From contig JASEVX010000007.1 of the NCBI GenBank assembly GCA_031761405.1, positions 62,693,062 to 62,757,061 on the forward strand: a stretch of DNA of 64,000 nucleotides, read 5' to 3'. Numbering within the stretch: the stretch's first letter is position 1; every line of letters begins with the position of its first letter. Positions 1 to 11,312 of this stretch are shown here, one piece after another. The notes beneath the pieces are model-generated. The model worked only from the letters and a program-made list of their open reading frames with translations. It did not search any database and was not told the DNA's origin. This DNA comes from Serripes groenlandicus. Lineage: Eukaryota > Mollusca > Bivalvia > Cardiida > Cardiidae. A program made the position numbers and the translations under genes.

Positions 1-36
1 TTTTTGTCAATACAGATACGTATGTTTTTATCCCTT

Positions 37-267
37 TTAACCCTTTCCCTTTGCAAATCCGCAGCAGACGACTTTAATGACATGTACTCAAGATACGGAA
101 AACCTCTAGAAATGAAAGTAAAATTACTTAAAAAAAAAAAAAATGAAAACATTGTGGCAAAAGGAGAAATTGCTCGTTTTGAGCAATTTCTTCTTTTTGT
201 CACAATGTGTTCAAAAGTCGTCTGCTGCAGAGGCGCCAGATTGCGTCTTTAGTTGGGAAAGGGTTAA
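37..267 (+). mobile_element. TTAA-MITE-1 (family definition)
   Basis: Flanked by TTAA with inverted ends CCCTTTCCC...GGGAAAGGG. Inside come a GCAGCAGACGAC arm, an inner hairpin (GAAATTGCTC / GAGCAATTTC) and a GTCGTCTGCTGC arm. No coding capacity. TTAA target sites and ends beginning CCC are the hallmarks of piggyBac-type elements, so this is best read as a non-autonomous piggyBac-like MITE. Throughout, the + orientation is the one whose left arm reads GACAATTCTGCAG or a close variant. Confidence 0.8.
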
Positions 268-427
268 AACAAGGTCGACGTATCATTGAACGTTTTATTG
301 GTCGAAATTGTCCGCAGTCAAGTTTACAAGTTTTAATTAAGTTTTATTGCAAACACTTAATTTCCTGTGTATCCTTTGTATAATGTGAAACACAATTCAG
401 AGAATAAGATGAGGTGCGTTTTATATA

Positions 428-666
428 TGAGCCGTCCCACGAGAAAACCCACATTATGGACTCTGCGTAAATTATCGACCCGGATCAGCCTAAGCATGCC
501 GCGCAGGCTAACCTGAACAGACACGTTTCGCCTCCTGTGGATTTTCCGTTTTAGGAATCATTACTTTATACCTATATCCCCCCGAGACAGAATTAGCCTG
601 CGCAGGCTGATCTGGTCGATACATTACGCAGAGTCCATACTGTTTGTTTTCTTTTGGGACGGCTCA
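428..666 (+). mobile_element. TA-MITE (family definition)
   Basis: Ends TGAGCCGTCC...GGACGGCTCA, flanked by TA on both sides. The subterminal part reads GAAAACC-CACATTATGGACTC and the interior has GATCAGCCTAAGCATGCC and GCGCAGGCTGATCTGG blocks. No ORF of note. TA target sites suggest Tc1/mariner-type mobilisation. Confidence 0.75.
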
Positions 667-722
667 TATTCTAAACACATTGTAAAACATTTAAACCTAG
701 GTTGTGGGAACTCAAATGATTC

Positions 723-848
723 TTAATCCTTTCGTACATACAGACGCTTACTAACGTCGCTGCAGCAGACGACTTTTGAAAACAATGTGACAAAAGATGT
801 TTATCAAAGTCGTCTGCCGCAAGCTTGTTGAATGGTGGAAAGGATTAA
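723..848 (-). mobile_element. TTAA-MITE-1, internally deleted
   Basis: Ends TTAATCCTTTCGT...GGAAAGGATTAA; the inner hairpin region is lost, leaving 126 bp. Confidence 0.65.
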
Positions 849-1224
849 GTGAGAAATAAGGATATGTTGTAGGGGGAAGACTAATATTCTCTTCCTTATT
901 TAGAAATAGGACCTGTTTACACTGAAGAAACGAAAAAGACCAACATAAATGCTAGGATAAATTTGTGTTTGAAATACTACAAATCGGTGTTAGACAATCT
1001 GTCTGGAGTATACTAAAACTGTTCGAGATATCCATTAAGCAAATAAGAATCTATGAAATATACGATTGTAATGTCCACCAACAACATAATGTCATGATCT
1101 TATCACACTTACGACAACCGGTATTGTCCATAATAAGCAGTTTCTCCTTTTACCACAATGATTTCAACTCTATTCAATAATCATCCTTTTTTTTATATAG
1201 TGATTTTGTATATATATTGACCTT
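849..1224. other. No recognised feature
   Basis: AT-rich sequence with one 71-codon open frame at 965-1180 that has no recognisable domain. Nothing else seen. Confidence 0.5.
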
Positions 1225-1277
1225 TTTAATTTCAAAGTTATATGCTGCAGATGTGTTGTATGTGAGAAAGGGTTAAA
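1225..1277 (-). mobile_element. TTAA-MITE-1 end fragment
   Basis: Only the terminal arm remains: GCTGCAGATGTGTTGTATGT then GAGAAAGGGTTAA. An A-homopolymer of about 20 bases follows near 1300. Confidence 0.6.
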
Positions 1278-1378
1278 GAACATACATAACACCAATTGAA
1301 AAAAAAAAAAAAAAAAAAAACGTATTCCTTTTAATGAAAGAACAAATCTTGATTAAAGTAAAAATCTTGATTAAAGTT

Positions 1379-1475
1379 AAAAACATTGTGGCAAGAGGAG
1401 AAATTGCTTATTATGGGCAATAATCTCCATTTGGTAGTTTGTTTTCTTCACGTCTGTTTGTGTAGAAATGGTTAA
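1379..1475 (+). mobile_element. TTAA-MITE-1, partial
   Basis: Begins in the inner hairpin (GGAGAAATTGCTTATTATGG) and ends GTAGAAATGGTTAA. Confidence 0.55.
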
Positions 1476-1735
1476 CCGTCTACATGCTGTGTAGCTGTTC
1501 CGTACGGCGTTGTTTTGTAGTTGTAAGAAGATGAAATTTCGCTAACTCAATCTCATACCTTACACTCTGTTAGGCAAATGTTAGCTCACCTCTGATATGG
1601 TATATTGATAGTCGTCTGAAAGGAAGGAGCCGAGGTAATAGTCAAATGGTTCAAATATCGAACCAAACATAAAAAATGTTTTGGAAGAGTGGGACAGATT
1701 AAATAATGATGATAAGTGTCTCCTTTTTCCGTTTT

Positions 1736-3438
1736 TAGCTCGACTATTCGAAGAATATGAGAGCTATACTACTCACCCTGGCGTCGGCGTCGGCGTCGGC
1801 GTCGCCGTCGGCGTCCACGTCACACTTTGGTTAAGGTTTTGCATGCAAGTTCTTAAATACTACATGTATTGCATTGAAACTTTCTACAACCCTACCAAAC
1901 TATCACACCAATGTAGATTATCAAGTTAGATAACTCTATCCTGCATTTTATGCAAGTTATGGCCCTTTTTTACTTAGAAATTCTGGTTAAAGTTTTGCGT
2001 GCAACTAAAGTAAGAGTCCATATCTCAGTATTTAATTGATGCATTGCATTGAAACTTTATACAGCACTACCCAACTATCACACCTATGTAGATTATCAAG
2101 TTAGATAACTCTATCCTGCATTTTATGCAAGTTATGGCCCTTTTTTTACTTAGAAATTCTGGTTAAAGTTTTGCGTGCAACTAAATTAAGAGTCCATATC
2201 TCAGTATTTACTTGATGCATTGCATTGAAACTTTCTACAACCCTACCCAACTATCACACCTGTGTAGATTATCATCTAAGATAACTCTATCCTGCATTTT
2301 ATGCAAGTTATGGCCCTTTTTTTACTTAGAAATTCTGGTTAAAGTTTTGCATGCAACTAAATTAAGAGTCCATATCTCAGTATATACTTGATGCATTGCA
2401 TTGAACCTTTATACAACCCTACCCAACTATTACACCTATGTAGAATAACAAGTTAGATAACTCTATCCTGCATTTTATGCAAGTTATGGCACTTTTTTTA
2501 CTTAGAAATTCTGGTTAAAGTTTTGCGTGCTACTAAATTAAGAGTCCATATCTCAGTATTTACTTGCTGCATTGCATTGAAACTTTCTACAACCCTACCC
2601 AACTATTACACCTGTGTAGATTATCAAGTATGATAGCTCTATTCTGCATTATATGCAAGTTATGGCCCTTTTTTTACTTAGAAATACTGGTTAAAGTTTT
2701 GCGTGCAACTAAATTAAGAGTCCACGTCTCAGTATATACTTGATGCATTGCATTGAACCTTTATACAACCCTACCCAACTATCACACCTATGTAGATTAT
2801 CAAGTATGATAACTCTATCCTGCATTTTATGCAAGTTATGGCCTTTTTGGACTTATAAATTCTGGTTAAAGTTTTGCATGCAACTACATAAAGAGACCAT
2901 CTCTTAGTAACTACTTGATGCATTGCATTGAAACGTTATACAGCCCTTACCAACCAGCATTTTATGCAAGTTATGGACCTTTTTGGACTTAGAAATTCTA
3001 GTTAAAGTTTTGCAACTACATTTAGAGTGTAATCTCAGTAACAACTTGAACAATTGTATTGAAACTTTATACAACCTTTCTCAATTGTACAACTATAAAC
3101 ACAACCAATTAAGATAACTCTATCCTGTATATGGTGCAAATTGTTGCCCTTTTTTTACTTAGAAATTATGGTTAAAGGTTTGCGTGCAACTACATTAAGA
3201 GTCCATATCTTAGTAACTACTTGATGCATTCCATTGAAAGGTTATACAACCCTATCTAACCATCAAACCTATGAAAATAATCATGTTAAATAACACTATC
3301 CTGCATATAATGCAAATTATCACCCACTAAGAAATTGTGGTTAATGTTTTGCATGCAACTACATTAGAGTCCATTATCTCGGTAACTTAAATAAGCGGTG
3401 GAATAGTCGAGCGCGCTGTCCTCCGACAGCTCTTGTTT
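1736..3438 (+). mobile_element. AGCTCGAC element carrying a tandem array of about 177-bp units
   Basis: Starts TTAGCTCGACTATTCG and GGCGTCGGCGTC, ends GAATAGTCGAGCGCGCTG, a short hairpin (GCTGTC-CTCC-GACAGC) and TCTTGTTT. The interior holds about eight copies of a unit (GGTTAAAGTTTTGCGTGC...) recurring at about 1985, 2161, 2337, 2513, 2690 and 2866. Units decay toward the right. Two shorter relatives occur at 44131 and 45986. Confidence 0.7.
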
Positions 3439-3534
3439 TTCTTCTTCTAAATTGTCTTCAGCAGAGTTGTCAGGAGTCGCCCCGTGTCAGGGAAAGATAA
3501 ATATTGCATCACTGTAATTCAATCTTATAAGCCA

Positions 3535-3764
3535 TTAGCCCTTTTCCTCATATGACAATTCTGAAGCAGACGACTTCGAACACATTTTGTCAAAACATAG
3601 GAAATCTGTATAATTGGATGGATATCCTATGACTAAAAGTGGAAAACATTGTGGCAAAAGGAGAAATTGCTCGTTTTGAGCAATTTCTTCTTTTATCACT
3701 ATGTTTTCAAAAAGCCGTCTGCTGCAGAGGCGTCAGAAAGCGTCTATATGAGGGAAAGGGTTAA
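3535..3764 (+). mobile_element. TTAA-MITE-1, near full length
   Basis: 230 bp, ends TTAGCCCTTTTCC...GGGAAAGGGTTAA; the left TTAA has mutated to TTAG. Inner hairpin intact. Confidence 0.75.
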
Positions 3765-4213
3765 TAAAGCTCGAACTGGTTTTACACAGAGACATATGTG
3801 TTTATATGTCTCTATTTTACACCAGTGACCATTCTTATTCCAATTTATGTGTCGTCAATTTTTGAAGTATTGTAATATAAGCATTGATTTATGCATGTAT
3901 TTATTTGTGACATTTCGATTTATTAATGAAATAATTGACACATCTCATTAGATTACACATTTGACTATCTATTACTTCCCCTGATACAGACGACATCTAA
4001 AGCCTCTACACATGTACATGAGATAGCGTTTGAGAAAAAAACGGAGAAAGGAGCAACTGTTCATAATAATTAATGTTTCGCTGTAAAGCGTTTTTTTTTT
4101 AACCTTGTCTAAACAAAGATCACCCGTCTAGATATTTTCCTTGTTCGTCAGGTATTTTCAAAGTGGCGGATGCTTTAAACTTGACCTATCTCCGAATGTG
4201 TTACAAGTTTATA
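3765..4213. other. No recognised feature
   Basis: AT-rich; no open frame or repeat family recognised. Confidence 0.5.
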
Positions 4214-4352
4214 TTAACCCGTTCCCACATGTAAACGTTCTATGACGAATTATTTGAAAGCATTGTGGCAAAAAGGGGAAATTGCTGATGCTTTCAACTT
4301 TTTAAAATAATTATACATTCCTCTATAAAGATATATTCTCTATTTATGGTAG

Positions 4353-4482
4353 TTGCTTGGGAAGATTGTTGTGTGGAGTACTGGTGTGAGAAAACCAGGA
4401 AACACATGAGTAGGTGAACTGGCCGCCGTGATATGACTGAGAAACTGTTAAAAACGTCGTTAAACCCCAATCAATCAATCAA
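4353..4482 (+). mobile_element. 5'-truncated tRNA-SINE with 13-bp target duplication
   Basis: 130 bp of the SINE 3' domain ending in (AATC)n. The 13 bases CTATTTATGGTAG flank it at 4340-4352 and 4483-4495. 5' truncation plus a target duplication is the signature of LINE-driven target-primed insertion. Confidence 0.88.
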
Positions 4483-4514
4483 CTATTTATGGTAGATGTT
4501 TTCGAGGTCGTCTG

Positions 4515-4714
4515 CCAGAGGTCCGGATAAGGACGGGTATTCAGCTCCTTTTCCCAATAATTTCTCTTTTATTTTTTTTTAAACAAACCCTATGTTGTTG
4601 GTACTCAAAGGAATCGTCTCTCTGAGACGATTCCTTTGAGTACCCACAACATAGGGTTATAAGGTCAAATAAGGATTTTAGAACATGTAAAACGCCCCTT
4701 ATCTAGAGCTCTGG
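4515..4714. mobile_element. Hairpin MITE (family definition)
   Basis: Ends CCAGAGGTCCGGATAAGG and its diverged inverse ending CTCTGG. The centre (4586-4658) is an almost perfect 36-bp-arm hairpin with about one mismatch and a 1-2 base loop. Flanks suggest a 3-bp CTG duplication. A second copy is at 18172-18364. Confidence 0.65.
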
Positions 4715-4908
4715 GCTGCTACATATGTGTTGTATGTGGGAAAGGGTTAAACCTCCTCATTCTAACAGTCTGATCAACGGATGTATGCATATACCAGTAA
4801 AAACGAATCAGAAGATCTTTCATAAAATACACGAATATATGTCATATTACGAATACAGGTATGATGGTGTAGACTGTCGTTAAGCTGGAAATCATCCTTA
4901 ATGTTAAC

Positions 4909-5209
4909 GCCGAGCCCCGGTAACTCAGTTGGTAGCGACGCGGGCTGTCAATCCAGGGGTTGTGAGTTCGAATCCCGGCTCGGCCAACTTTCTTTCCGAC
5001 GTTTGACAAAAGTCAATGCGACATGCGTCATTCCTCTTCCACCAATGGGCTAAGTCTATGTGGAAAAGCAGCCAGTTGCTTGGGAAGATTGTTGTGTGGA
5101 GTACTGGTGTGAGAAAACCAGGAAATGCATGAGTAGGTGAACTGGCCGCCGTGATATAACTGAGAAATTGTTTAAAATGGCGTTAAACCCAAATCAATCA
5201 ATCAATCAA
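4909..5209 (+). mobile_element. Full-length tRNA-derived SINE (family definition)
   Basis: 301 bp. The tRNA-like head has an A-box-like GTAACTCAGTTGGTAGCG and B-box GAGTTCGAATCCC; the body and a 3' domain (GCCGTGATAT...GGCGTTAAACCC) end in (AATC)n. Perfect 13-bp target duplications CCTTAATGTTAAC at 4896-4908 and 5210-5222. The 3' domain resembles the Meta/RUDI-type SINEs described in molluscs; that naming is from memory. Confidence 0.9.
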
Positions 5210-5228
5210 CCTTAATGTTAACATTTTC

Positions 5229-5446
5229 AGAAACACAGACCCCTCCCGATGCCTATGCAGCAAACAACTTTTGAAAACATTGTAGCAAAAGGAAAAATTG
5301 CTCATAATGAACAATTTTGCCATTTGTCACAATGTTTTCAACTCTTTTCAATGAATAAACTTTCATTTGTAGAGGATTACCATAATTTTATCCAGATGAT
5401 TTCAAAGTCGGGGGCTGAAGTTTTATTGTATATGGGGAAGATTTAA
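5229..5446 (-). mobile_element. TTAA-MITE-1, degraded
   Basis: Left arm GCAGCAAACAACTTTTGAAA, inner hairpin GGAAAAATTGCTC / GAACAATTTTGCC, right end TTGTATATGGGGAAGATTTAA. Confidence 0.6.
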
Positions 5447-5640
5447 TGCATTTGACATTATTAGCACTGAAATACGTTTAATCACTGAGCATTAAGCATT
5501 CAGTTCAGGCACAGAGAGATGTCTTAATTGTTTTTTTTTTAGAAACTGTTGATGGTTGCTTGAATTGACTTTTTTCCCGTCACTTTGAGATATTTTCTGC
5601 TACGGAACATTACCTTACTTCTTTTTAGAAGTCTTTGCTA

Positions 5641-5856
5641 TTAACCCTTTCCCACATACAGCAAATCTGCAACAACCTGAAAAATCTCCATAAAAGATAG
5701 GTTAATCGTTTAATAAAGTTGTAACAAAAAGTGGAAAATATTGTGTCAAAAGGAGAAATTGCACGTTTTGTGCAATTTCTTCTTTTGTCACTATATTTTC
5801 AAAAAGCCGTCTGCTTTAGAGGCGTCTTAGAAAGCGTCTATATTAGGAAAGAGTTA
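5641..5856 (+). mobile_element. TTAA-MITE-1 with altered, still paired inner stem
   Basis: The inner stem reads GCAC...GTGC at 5761-5773 where most copies have GCTC...GAGC, so both arms have changed together. Right end decayed to GGAAAGAGTTAT. Confidence 0.75.
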
Positions 5857-5883
5857 TAGTTCTAAAAACAGTTTTTGAGCATG

Positions 5884-6107
5884 TTAACCCTTTCCCTCAT
5901 ACGACAATTCTGCAGCAGACGACTTTGAACATGTTTTGTCAAACATGGAAAATCTCTATAATTGAATGGATAACCTATGACTATAAGTGGAAAATATTGT
6001 GGCCAAAGGTGAAATTGCTCATCATGAGCAATTTTACGTTTCGCAAAACTGTTTTCAAAAGCCGTCTGCTGCTATTGCGTCAAAACGCGTCTGCAGGTGG
6101 GAAAGAG
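5884..6107 (+). mobile_element. TTAA-MITE-1
   Basis: The left end TTAACCCTTTCCCTCATACG is intact; the right end has lost GGGTTAA after GTGGGAAAG. Confidence 0.7.
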
Positions 6108-6546
6108 ATGTACACATGTGAAGTAATGACCAATGAACTTGTCAATGGTGAGATTGTCACCTTACCAAACTTGTCAGTCGAAATGCCTTGCAGTCAGCGA
6201 GTGCCAGACCAATTAACATGCTATATATGTGTTATATTAAACTTATAAGATGGAACCGGCAGCCTTGAGTTTGACTTATTAATTTTAATTTGTTAACCTT
6301 TTTATTTTAAATCCAATTGCGAAACAAGCGTTCAGCTTATACCATTACTCTCGATGTCTGCTTCCTGGAGACTTAACAAGTACTCTCGCCATTTGGGTGG
6401 TTTCTCTCTCTAAAGGCTGATTCGGGATTCGACCCCGTGCCTTTGGGTACGAGAGGCAAACATGCTACCACTGAAAAATTGCCTTACACAGTTGAACATA
6501 GACTAGTCTGTTGTATATACCTGCTCAGTGATCACATACTAAATTC

Positions 6547-6692
6547 TCTTCCTTTTCCAACATACATACGCTTTCTGACGCCTCTTTAGCAGACGACTTT
6601 TGAAAAAATTGTGGCAAAAGGAGAAGTTGCTCTTGATGAGCAATTTCACCTTTTGACACAATTTGTTCAACTTTATTCAATAATTGGGAAAG
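6547..6692 (-). mobile_element. TTAA-MITE-1, deleted copy
   Basis: Left arm and inner hairpin (GAAGTTGCTCTTGATGAGC) are present; most of the right arm is missing. Confidence 0.55.
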
Positions 6693-7110
6693 AGGTCATT
6701 CATCTTACATTTATTCACAGCGTATTAGCTTTATTTAAAATGCTGCTCCGATAATGATTTATTTGCCAAGAATTGTAACAATGGCAGAGATGTACTGTAG
6801 TACCTCGTTGTAAAGACACCCCGCCCAAATTCTATATTCATCAACCAGTGATAGAGATTGATTCTTTCTTTTTAGATTGACTTCAAATATTGAGCATACG
6901 ATTTTGTCTTTGTCTGTTTCGCTTGCATTGATAGCCATACTGGACGAAGAGACATATACTTAAGCGTAATTATTGTTGTTTCTAACGCTTCTTTTGGTGT
7001 TACAGACATCTGTCCTAAATGTTAAAGTATTTTAACACATTAAATGAATCACTTCAATCTCGCGTTCTATAGTAGATTTGAATAACTGAACATCAGCCTC
7101 CAAATATATG
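6693..7110. other. No recognised feature
   Basis: Unique-looking AT-rich sequence; no coding or repeat signal seen. Confidence 0.5.
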
Positions 7111-7343
7111 TTAACACTTTCCCTCATATAGACCGCGGTCTGACGCCGCTGCAGCAGACGACTTTTTAAAAACATGGCGGCAAAAGAACAAAAATTGCTC
7201 TAAACGAGCAATTTCTCCTTTCGTCACCTTGTTTTCAACTCTCTTCAATTATTGTACCTTCATTTAAAAGGGATTTCCGATTGCTTTCCGGTATGTTTTC
7301 AAATTCGTCTGCTGCAGGTTTGTTGTATGTGGGAAAGGGTTAA
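7111..7343 (-). mobile_element. TTAA-MITE-1, near full length
   Basis: 233 bp, ends TTAACACTTTCCC...GGGAAAGGGTTAA. A truncated TA-MITE starts a few bases downstream. Confidence 0.75.
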
Positions 7344-7348
7344 ACGTA

Positions 7349-7526
7349 GTACGCGCAGGCTAATCCACATTCCGTATCAGGGAGTATAGAAGTATGTATA
7401 GAGTAATGATTCCTCAAACAGAAAATCCACAGGCTGTCCGAGTTAGCCTACGCGGCATGCTTAGACGGATCTGGGTCGATGCTTTACGCATAGTCCACAG
7501 TGTTGGTTTTCTCGTGGCACGGCTCA
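7349..7526 (-). mobile_element. TA-MITE, truncated
   Basis: The right two thirds of the family, ending GGTTTTCTCGTGGCACGGCTCA. Confidence 0.65.
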
Positions 7527-7765
7527 AATGGACGGTCTCCAGTCTACTATTGGGTCTGAAGTTTTCATCACTTTCGCAGATAGCGTCGCTGATCGAATGC
7601 AGAAAATGACTTCTGCAGCTGGCCTTGAGATAAGCAGACGATAAGGACGTATACACGTACATACGATACAGGAGTGGGTTTGAAACTCGTTTCCTAGAAT
7701 TATAGGACTCGTATAGATTGTGAATCTTGTTTTCACATTTATCCTGTCATACTATACATGAATGA

Positions 7766-7946
7766 ACTCTTTCCCATATATAACACACCAACAGCAGACG
7801 TCTTTGAAACATGTAAGCAAAAGTATGGGACACCTGTATAATTCGAAGTTAAATTATTGAATATAATTAAAAACATATTTGCAAAAGGAGAAATTGCTCG
7901 TATTTAGGGAATTTCTCCATTTGTCTCAATGTTTTCACAAGGGTTA
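7766..7946 (+). mobile_element. TTAA-MITE-1, decayed
   Basis: CTCTTTCCCATATATAACAC left end, AACAGCAGACGTC arm; the right arm is deleted up to AAGGGTTAA. Confidence 0.55.
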
Positions 7947-8275
7947 AACCGTTCTAAGTATTCCTGTTGGTATATTCTAAGTCAACTAAAACCGAAAAAA
8001 ATAAAACGTTTTATCAAGTTCAAAACTTTCTGACGATTTAAATTGTTAATTGATCATTAGCCTAGAAAATAAGAGATGGCTAGAACGATGCCAGACGGGT
8101 CATACCATTCTTACGAACCATTTGAGATTGTTTCCACACTTCGTTTACGTGGTGGCGTTTCACAGATTACATAACAAATAATGAACTGGTGTCTAAGAAA
8201 TCCTTAAAGAAACTGAAATAATGTGGAAAATGTAAGAACAACACTTTTTCCATTCTAGCGAATCGTGCAGGGTTC

Positions 8276-8508
8276 TTAACCCTTTCCCACTCATACGACA
8301 ATTCTGCAGCAGACGACTTTGAACGTATTTTGTTAAAAAACACAGAAAATCTCCATAATTGAATGGATAACCTATGACTAAAAGTGGGAAACATTGTGGC
8401 AATAGGAGAAATTGCACGTTTTGTGCAATTTCTTCTATTGTCACTATGTTTTCAAAAAGCCGTCTGCTGCAGAGGCGTCCGAAAGCGTTTACATGTGGGA
8501 AAGGGTTA
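8276..8508 (+). mobile_element. TTAA-MITE-1 with two covarying stem positions
   Basis: Near full length. The inner stem has GCAC/GTGC in place of GCTC/GAGC, and farther out AATAGG pairs with CTATTG in place of AAAAGG with CTTTTG. Confidence 0.78.
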
Positions 8509-8597
8509 GCGCTAGTCGCTACGTCGGTTCCGGTCAACGATACGCTATCAGAAGTGGGGTTCGGGAAAATCGTTGATACTTTGATAGTCTGGAACTA

Positions 8598-8828
8598 ATT
8601 TACTCTTTCCTACCTGCAGACGCATTTTAATGCATCTATGGCAGACGACTTTTGAAAACATTGAAGCAAAAGGAGAAATTGCTCATGACGAGCAATTTCT
8701 CCCTTTCCCACAATGATTACAACTCTTTCGAATAGTTATTCTTTCATTTATTGGATATTTTTGCTGAGTTTTGCCAAGATGTTTTCACAGCCGTTAGCTG
8801 CAGATTTGTCGTATGTGGGAAATGGTTA
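8598..8828 (-). mobile_element. TTAA-MITE-1
   Basis: Ends TTTACTCTTTCC...GGGAAATGGTTAC; terminal TTAA lost on both sides. Confidence 0.65.
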
Positions 8829-9454
8829 CCTGTCCTTTTCCTTTCTCTGTTATCGGGTGTTCGACTTTTAAACGTTTAATATAAAGTATTTGGATGCACT
8901 ATTTATCTTAACATAATATAAAACAATACTTCAGAGACAGTCTTGAAAAGCTTTTGTGAAAAGGACAAACTTTCCTAATCATTAGCGATGTCTTCGTTTC
9001 TCATAATGCATTAAAAAAGTATCTGTTGCTGGAGTAGTACTTTTTGAGTGAAAGGGATAAGCGAAACGTACACCAGCTGTGATAGAGATGTGCCCTCTGT
9101 TTTGACATGTGCTAGACTTTGAAAAATGAACTTACTGGAGTCATAACTCATACTCATTTAAGCACCCTTGGCCTAAGAAACAAGTATAAGATTCTGGCTG
9201 GTTATTTTATTTTGGGTTCGCTGTGCACCTGTGCATTTTAACTTAACAAAATGACATTTACTGTATAATTAAAGAATATTTGAGGAGTTTAACTTATATT
9301 TGAACAGTACAAACTTTCAATTTCACAGTGCTCGCAAGTTTGTTTTTAAGTTTGGCTATTCAACCGTATAGGGTTATACTAATAATAATTATAATAATAT
9401 CCTTTATTAAGATGTAGTTTGATGTACAAACAAATGAAAAATCTTATCTAGCAT
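8829..9454. other. No recognised feature
   Basis: AT-rich; a short (AAT)n-like run near 9380-9400. No gene or known repeat family seen. Confidence 0.5.
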
Positions 9455-9484
9455 ATGGCCTTCAACTTATATATCTCTATATTC

Positions 9485-9640
9485 AGTCATGCACACACAC
9501 GTACGTACACCCATATAAACACTTACATATACATATATACATACACATATGTACGTACACATACAAACCCATATACGTATATACACATCATCATACATAC
9601 ATATATAAATATATATAGACACGCATACAAACCGTCATCG
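9485..9640. repeat. Low-complexity ACAT/ATAC tract
   Basis: Alternating purine-pyrimidine sequence built of ACAC, ATAC and ATAT runs; the 73-codon open frame through it is an artefact of the composition. Confidence 0.8.
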
Positions 9641-10065
9641 TATACATGTATGGATAGGACAATATATCCATACTGATTTAACTTGTTATCAACTTCGTGA
9701 CAGAAACTCAGCAGCTTATTTACTTAATATAACACAATTATATATGTATCTTTTATAATAAGCATTCACTTTGTATTGTTTATGCAATACTGTCCGAGGT
9801 AACATTAATGATGTTGCAGAGGGTAGGTTCCTGGGACTTTTGAAGTATAAACACTCCTATACAGGAACACCGAGAATGTGGTGATGGAATAATGGATACA
9901 CGATTTCTGTTTGGACTCTCACTTAAGTTTGTCATAATATGGAGCCATGCCTTACAGTAAAATATATCCCCCGAAAAAAACAAAATTGCCAAATTCCGCA
10001 GTGATTAAGCATATAGGTTCCATTATATATAGGACAATTCACCACTACATTACGTGTACATTATA

Positions 10066-10590
10066 ATTAGTCGCCGGGCAGAAGCCCGCGACTTCTATTT
10101 TTAATAGGTTTTCGGAAATCACATGGGAGGGGGGATTATTATTAGAAAGAAACACATTTAGATGTCTTGAACATATTACAATTGTGTTTGTTTAAAAACA
10201 CTAAGTAATGACACATCTAAAATGAAATAAATATTCCGATGTTTTAGGTATTTTCAGTTTCTTTATTTTGACTCGCATTTATGTTTTTTTGTTTTATTTA
10301 CGAAGACAAAACGGTCCCTATTTGCTAGAATGAAATACTGTATTTTACACTATATACTACATGTAATCAAAAGGCTATAACTACAAACCTTTACGTCGCA
10401 CAGTCTAATGTTGTTTACATACGCGCACCTGCTGATGAAAATGACGTCGAATATTCTCCTTCTAATGGCAATTTTAACTTACTGAATGTTATTTTCATGT
10501 TCAAAGAGATGTCTTGATTTGTGAAGAAGGCATTTTATAATGTTTATCCATGTATATCTAAAATATGAACTGTTTCTAAGCTAAAACTGT
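10066..10590 (+). repeat. Dispersed repeat E, copy 1
   Basis: Begins ATTAGTCGCCGGGCAGAAGC with a GTCGCCGGGC/GCCCGCGAC palindrome. About 500 bp are shared with 38116-38575, with indels. Class unknown. Confidence 0.65.
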
Positions 10591-11236
10591 TGATCGCGTG
10601 ACTCGCGAATACCAACTGCGTAGATCAATCTCCTTTGCAGAGAGCCGCTCTTTACACTCACTTACAAATAGTAAATCATATGCGATTTAAAATGTTTATT
10701 TGGTTCGAAACAAAAGAAGAAAAGAACACACCGAGATGAAACTGGTTTTAATAGAAAAATTACTTTGAACGAACACTCTCTGCCTATAAAGAGAGTTTCA
10801 AGAACGACACCTCTGCGAATAAGAAAGAATCGGGTCTTTCGTACAAAATTATTTCGTCCTTGACAATTTTAAATGTGTCATTTAATTCCCTAAAGGCATA
10901 TTGCTTTCGATCTGCATATTGTTTTGCATCATTGACACAAGGGCGCTCATCATAATATAATTTTAAAACATGAGTAGTTTGTTATTTTCATTATGAAAAA
11001 GGAAGGAAAGAATTAAAATAAATTAACATGTTGTAGGGCTCAGTTTATGTTCGAAATTAAGTTTAAATTATACAACAATTTCAATGAGATTTAACTGTTT
11101 AGTTGATATTATATTTCGAAGGTGGTCTAATTTATAAATATTGAACTACATTTCAACATTTGTAAAAGTATGATATAATTAGGATGCCAAGCTAATATCA
11201 TCTTGAGAAAAAGAGAAAACTCATGTCTTCAGCGAT
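10591..11236. other. No recognised feature
   Basis: AT-rich; nothing recognised. Confidence 0.5.
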
Positions 11237-11312
11237 TTAACCCTTATCTCATTGTTTCAAAGTAGATTGCTGCAAAGGTGTCCACTGTTGACTTTAATAG
11301 AGGAAAGGTAAA
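11237..11312 (+). mobile_element. TTAA-MITE-1 remnant
   Basis: About 75 bp, TTTAACCCTTATCTCA at one end and AGAGGAAAGGTAAA at the other. Confidence 0.4.

Larger units (their letters stand above)
4214..4750 (-). mobile_element. TTAA-MITE-1 split by two later insertions
   Basis: The outer ends are TTAACCCGTTCCC and GGGAAAGGGTTAA. A truncated SINE sits at 4353-4482 and a hairpin MITE at about 4515-4714; removing both leaves a normal copy. Confidence 0.75.

Noticed and set aside
4909..4985. Possible tRNA gene (cloverleaf-like head with A and B boxes)
   Set aside because: It is the 5' end of a 301-bp SINE with a tail and target duplications; other copies have the same head.
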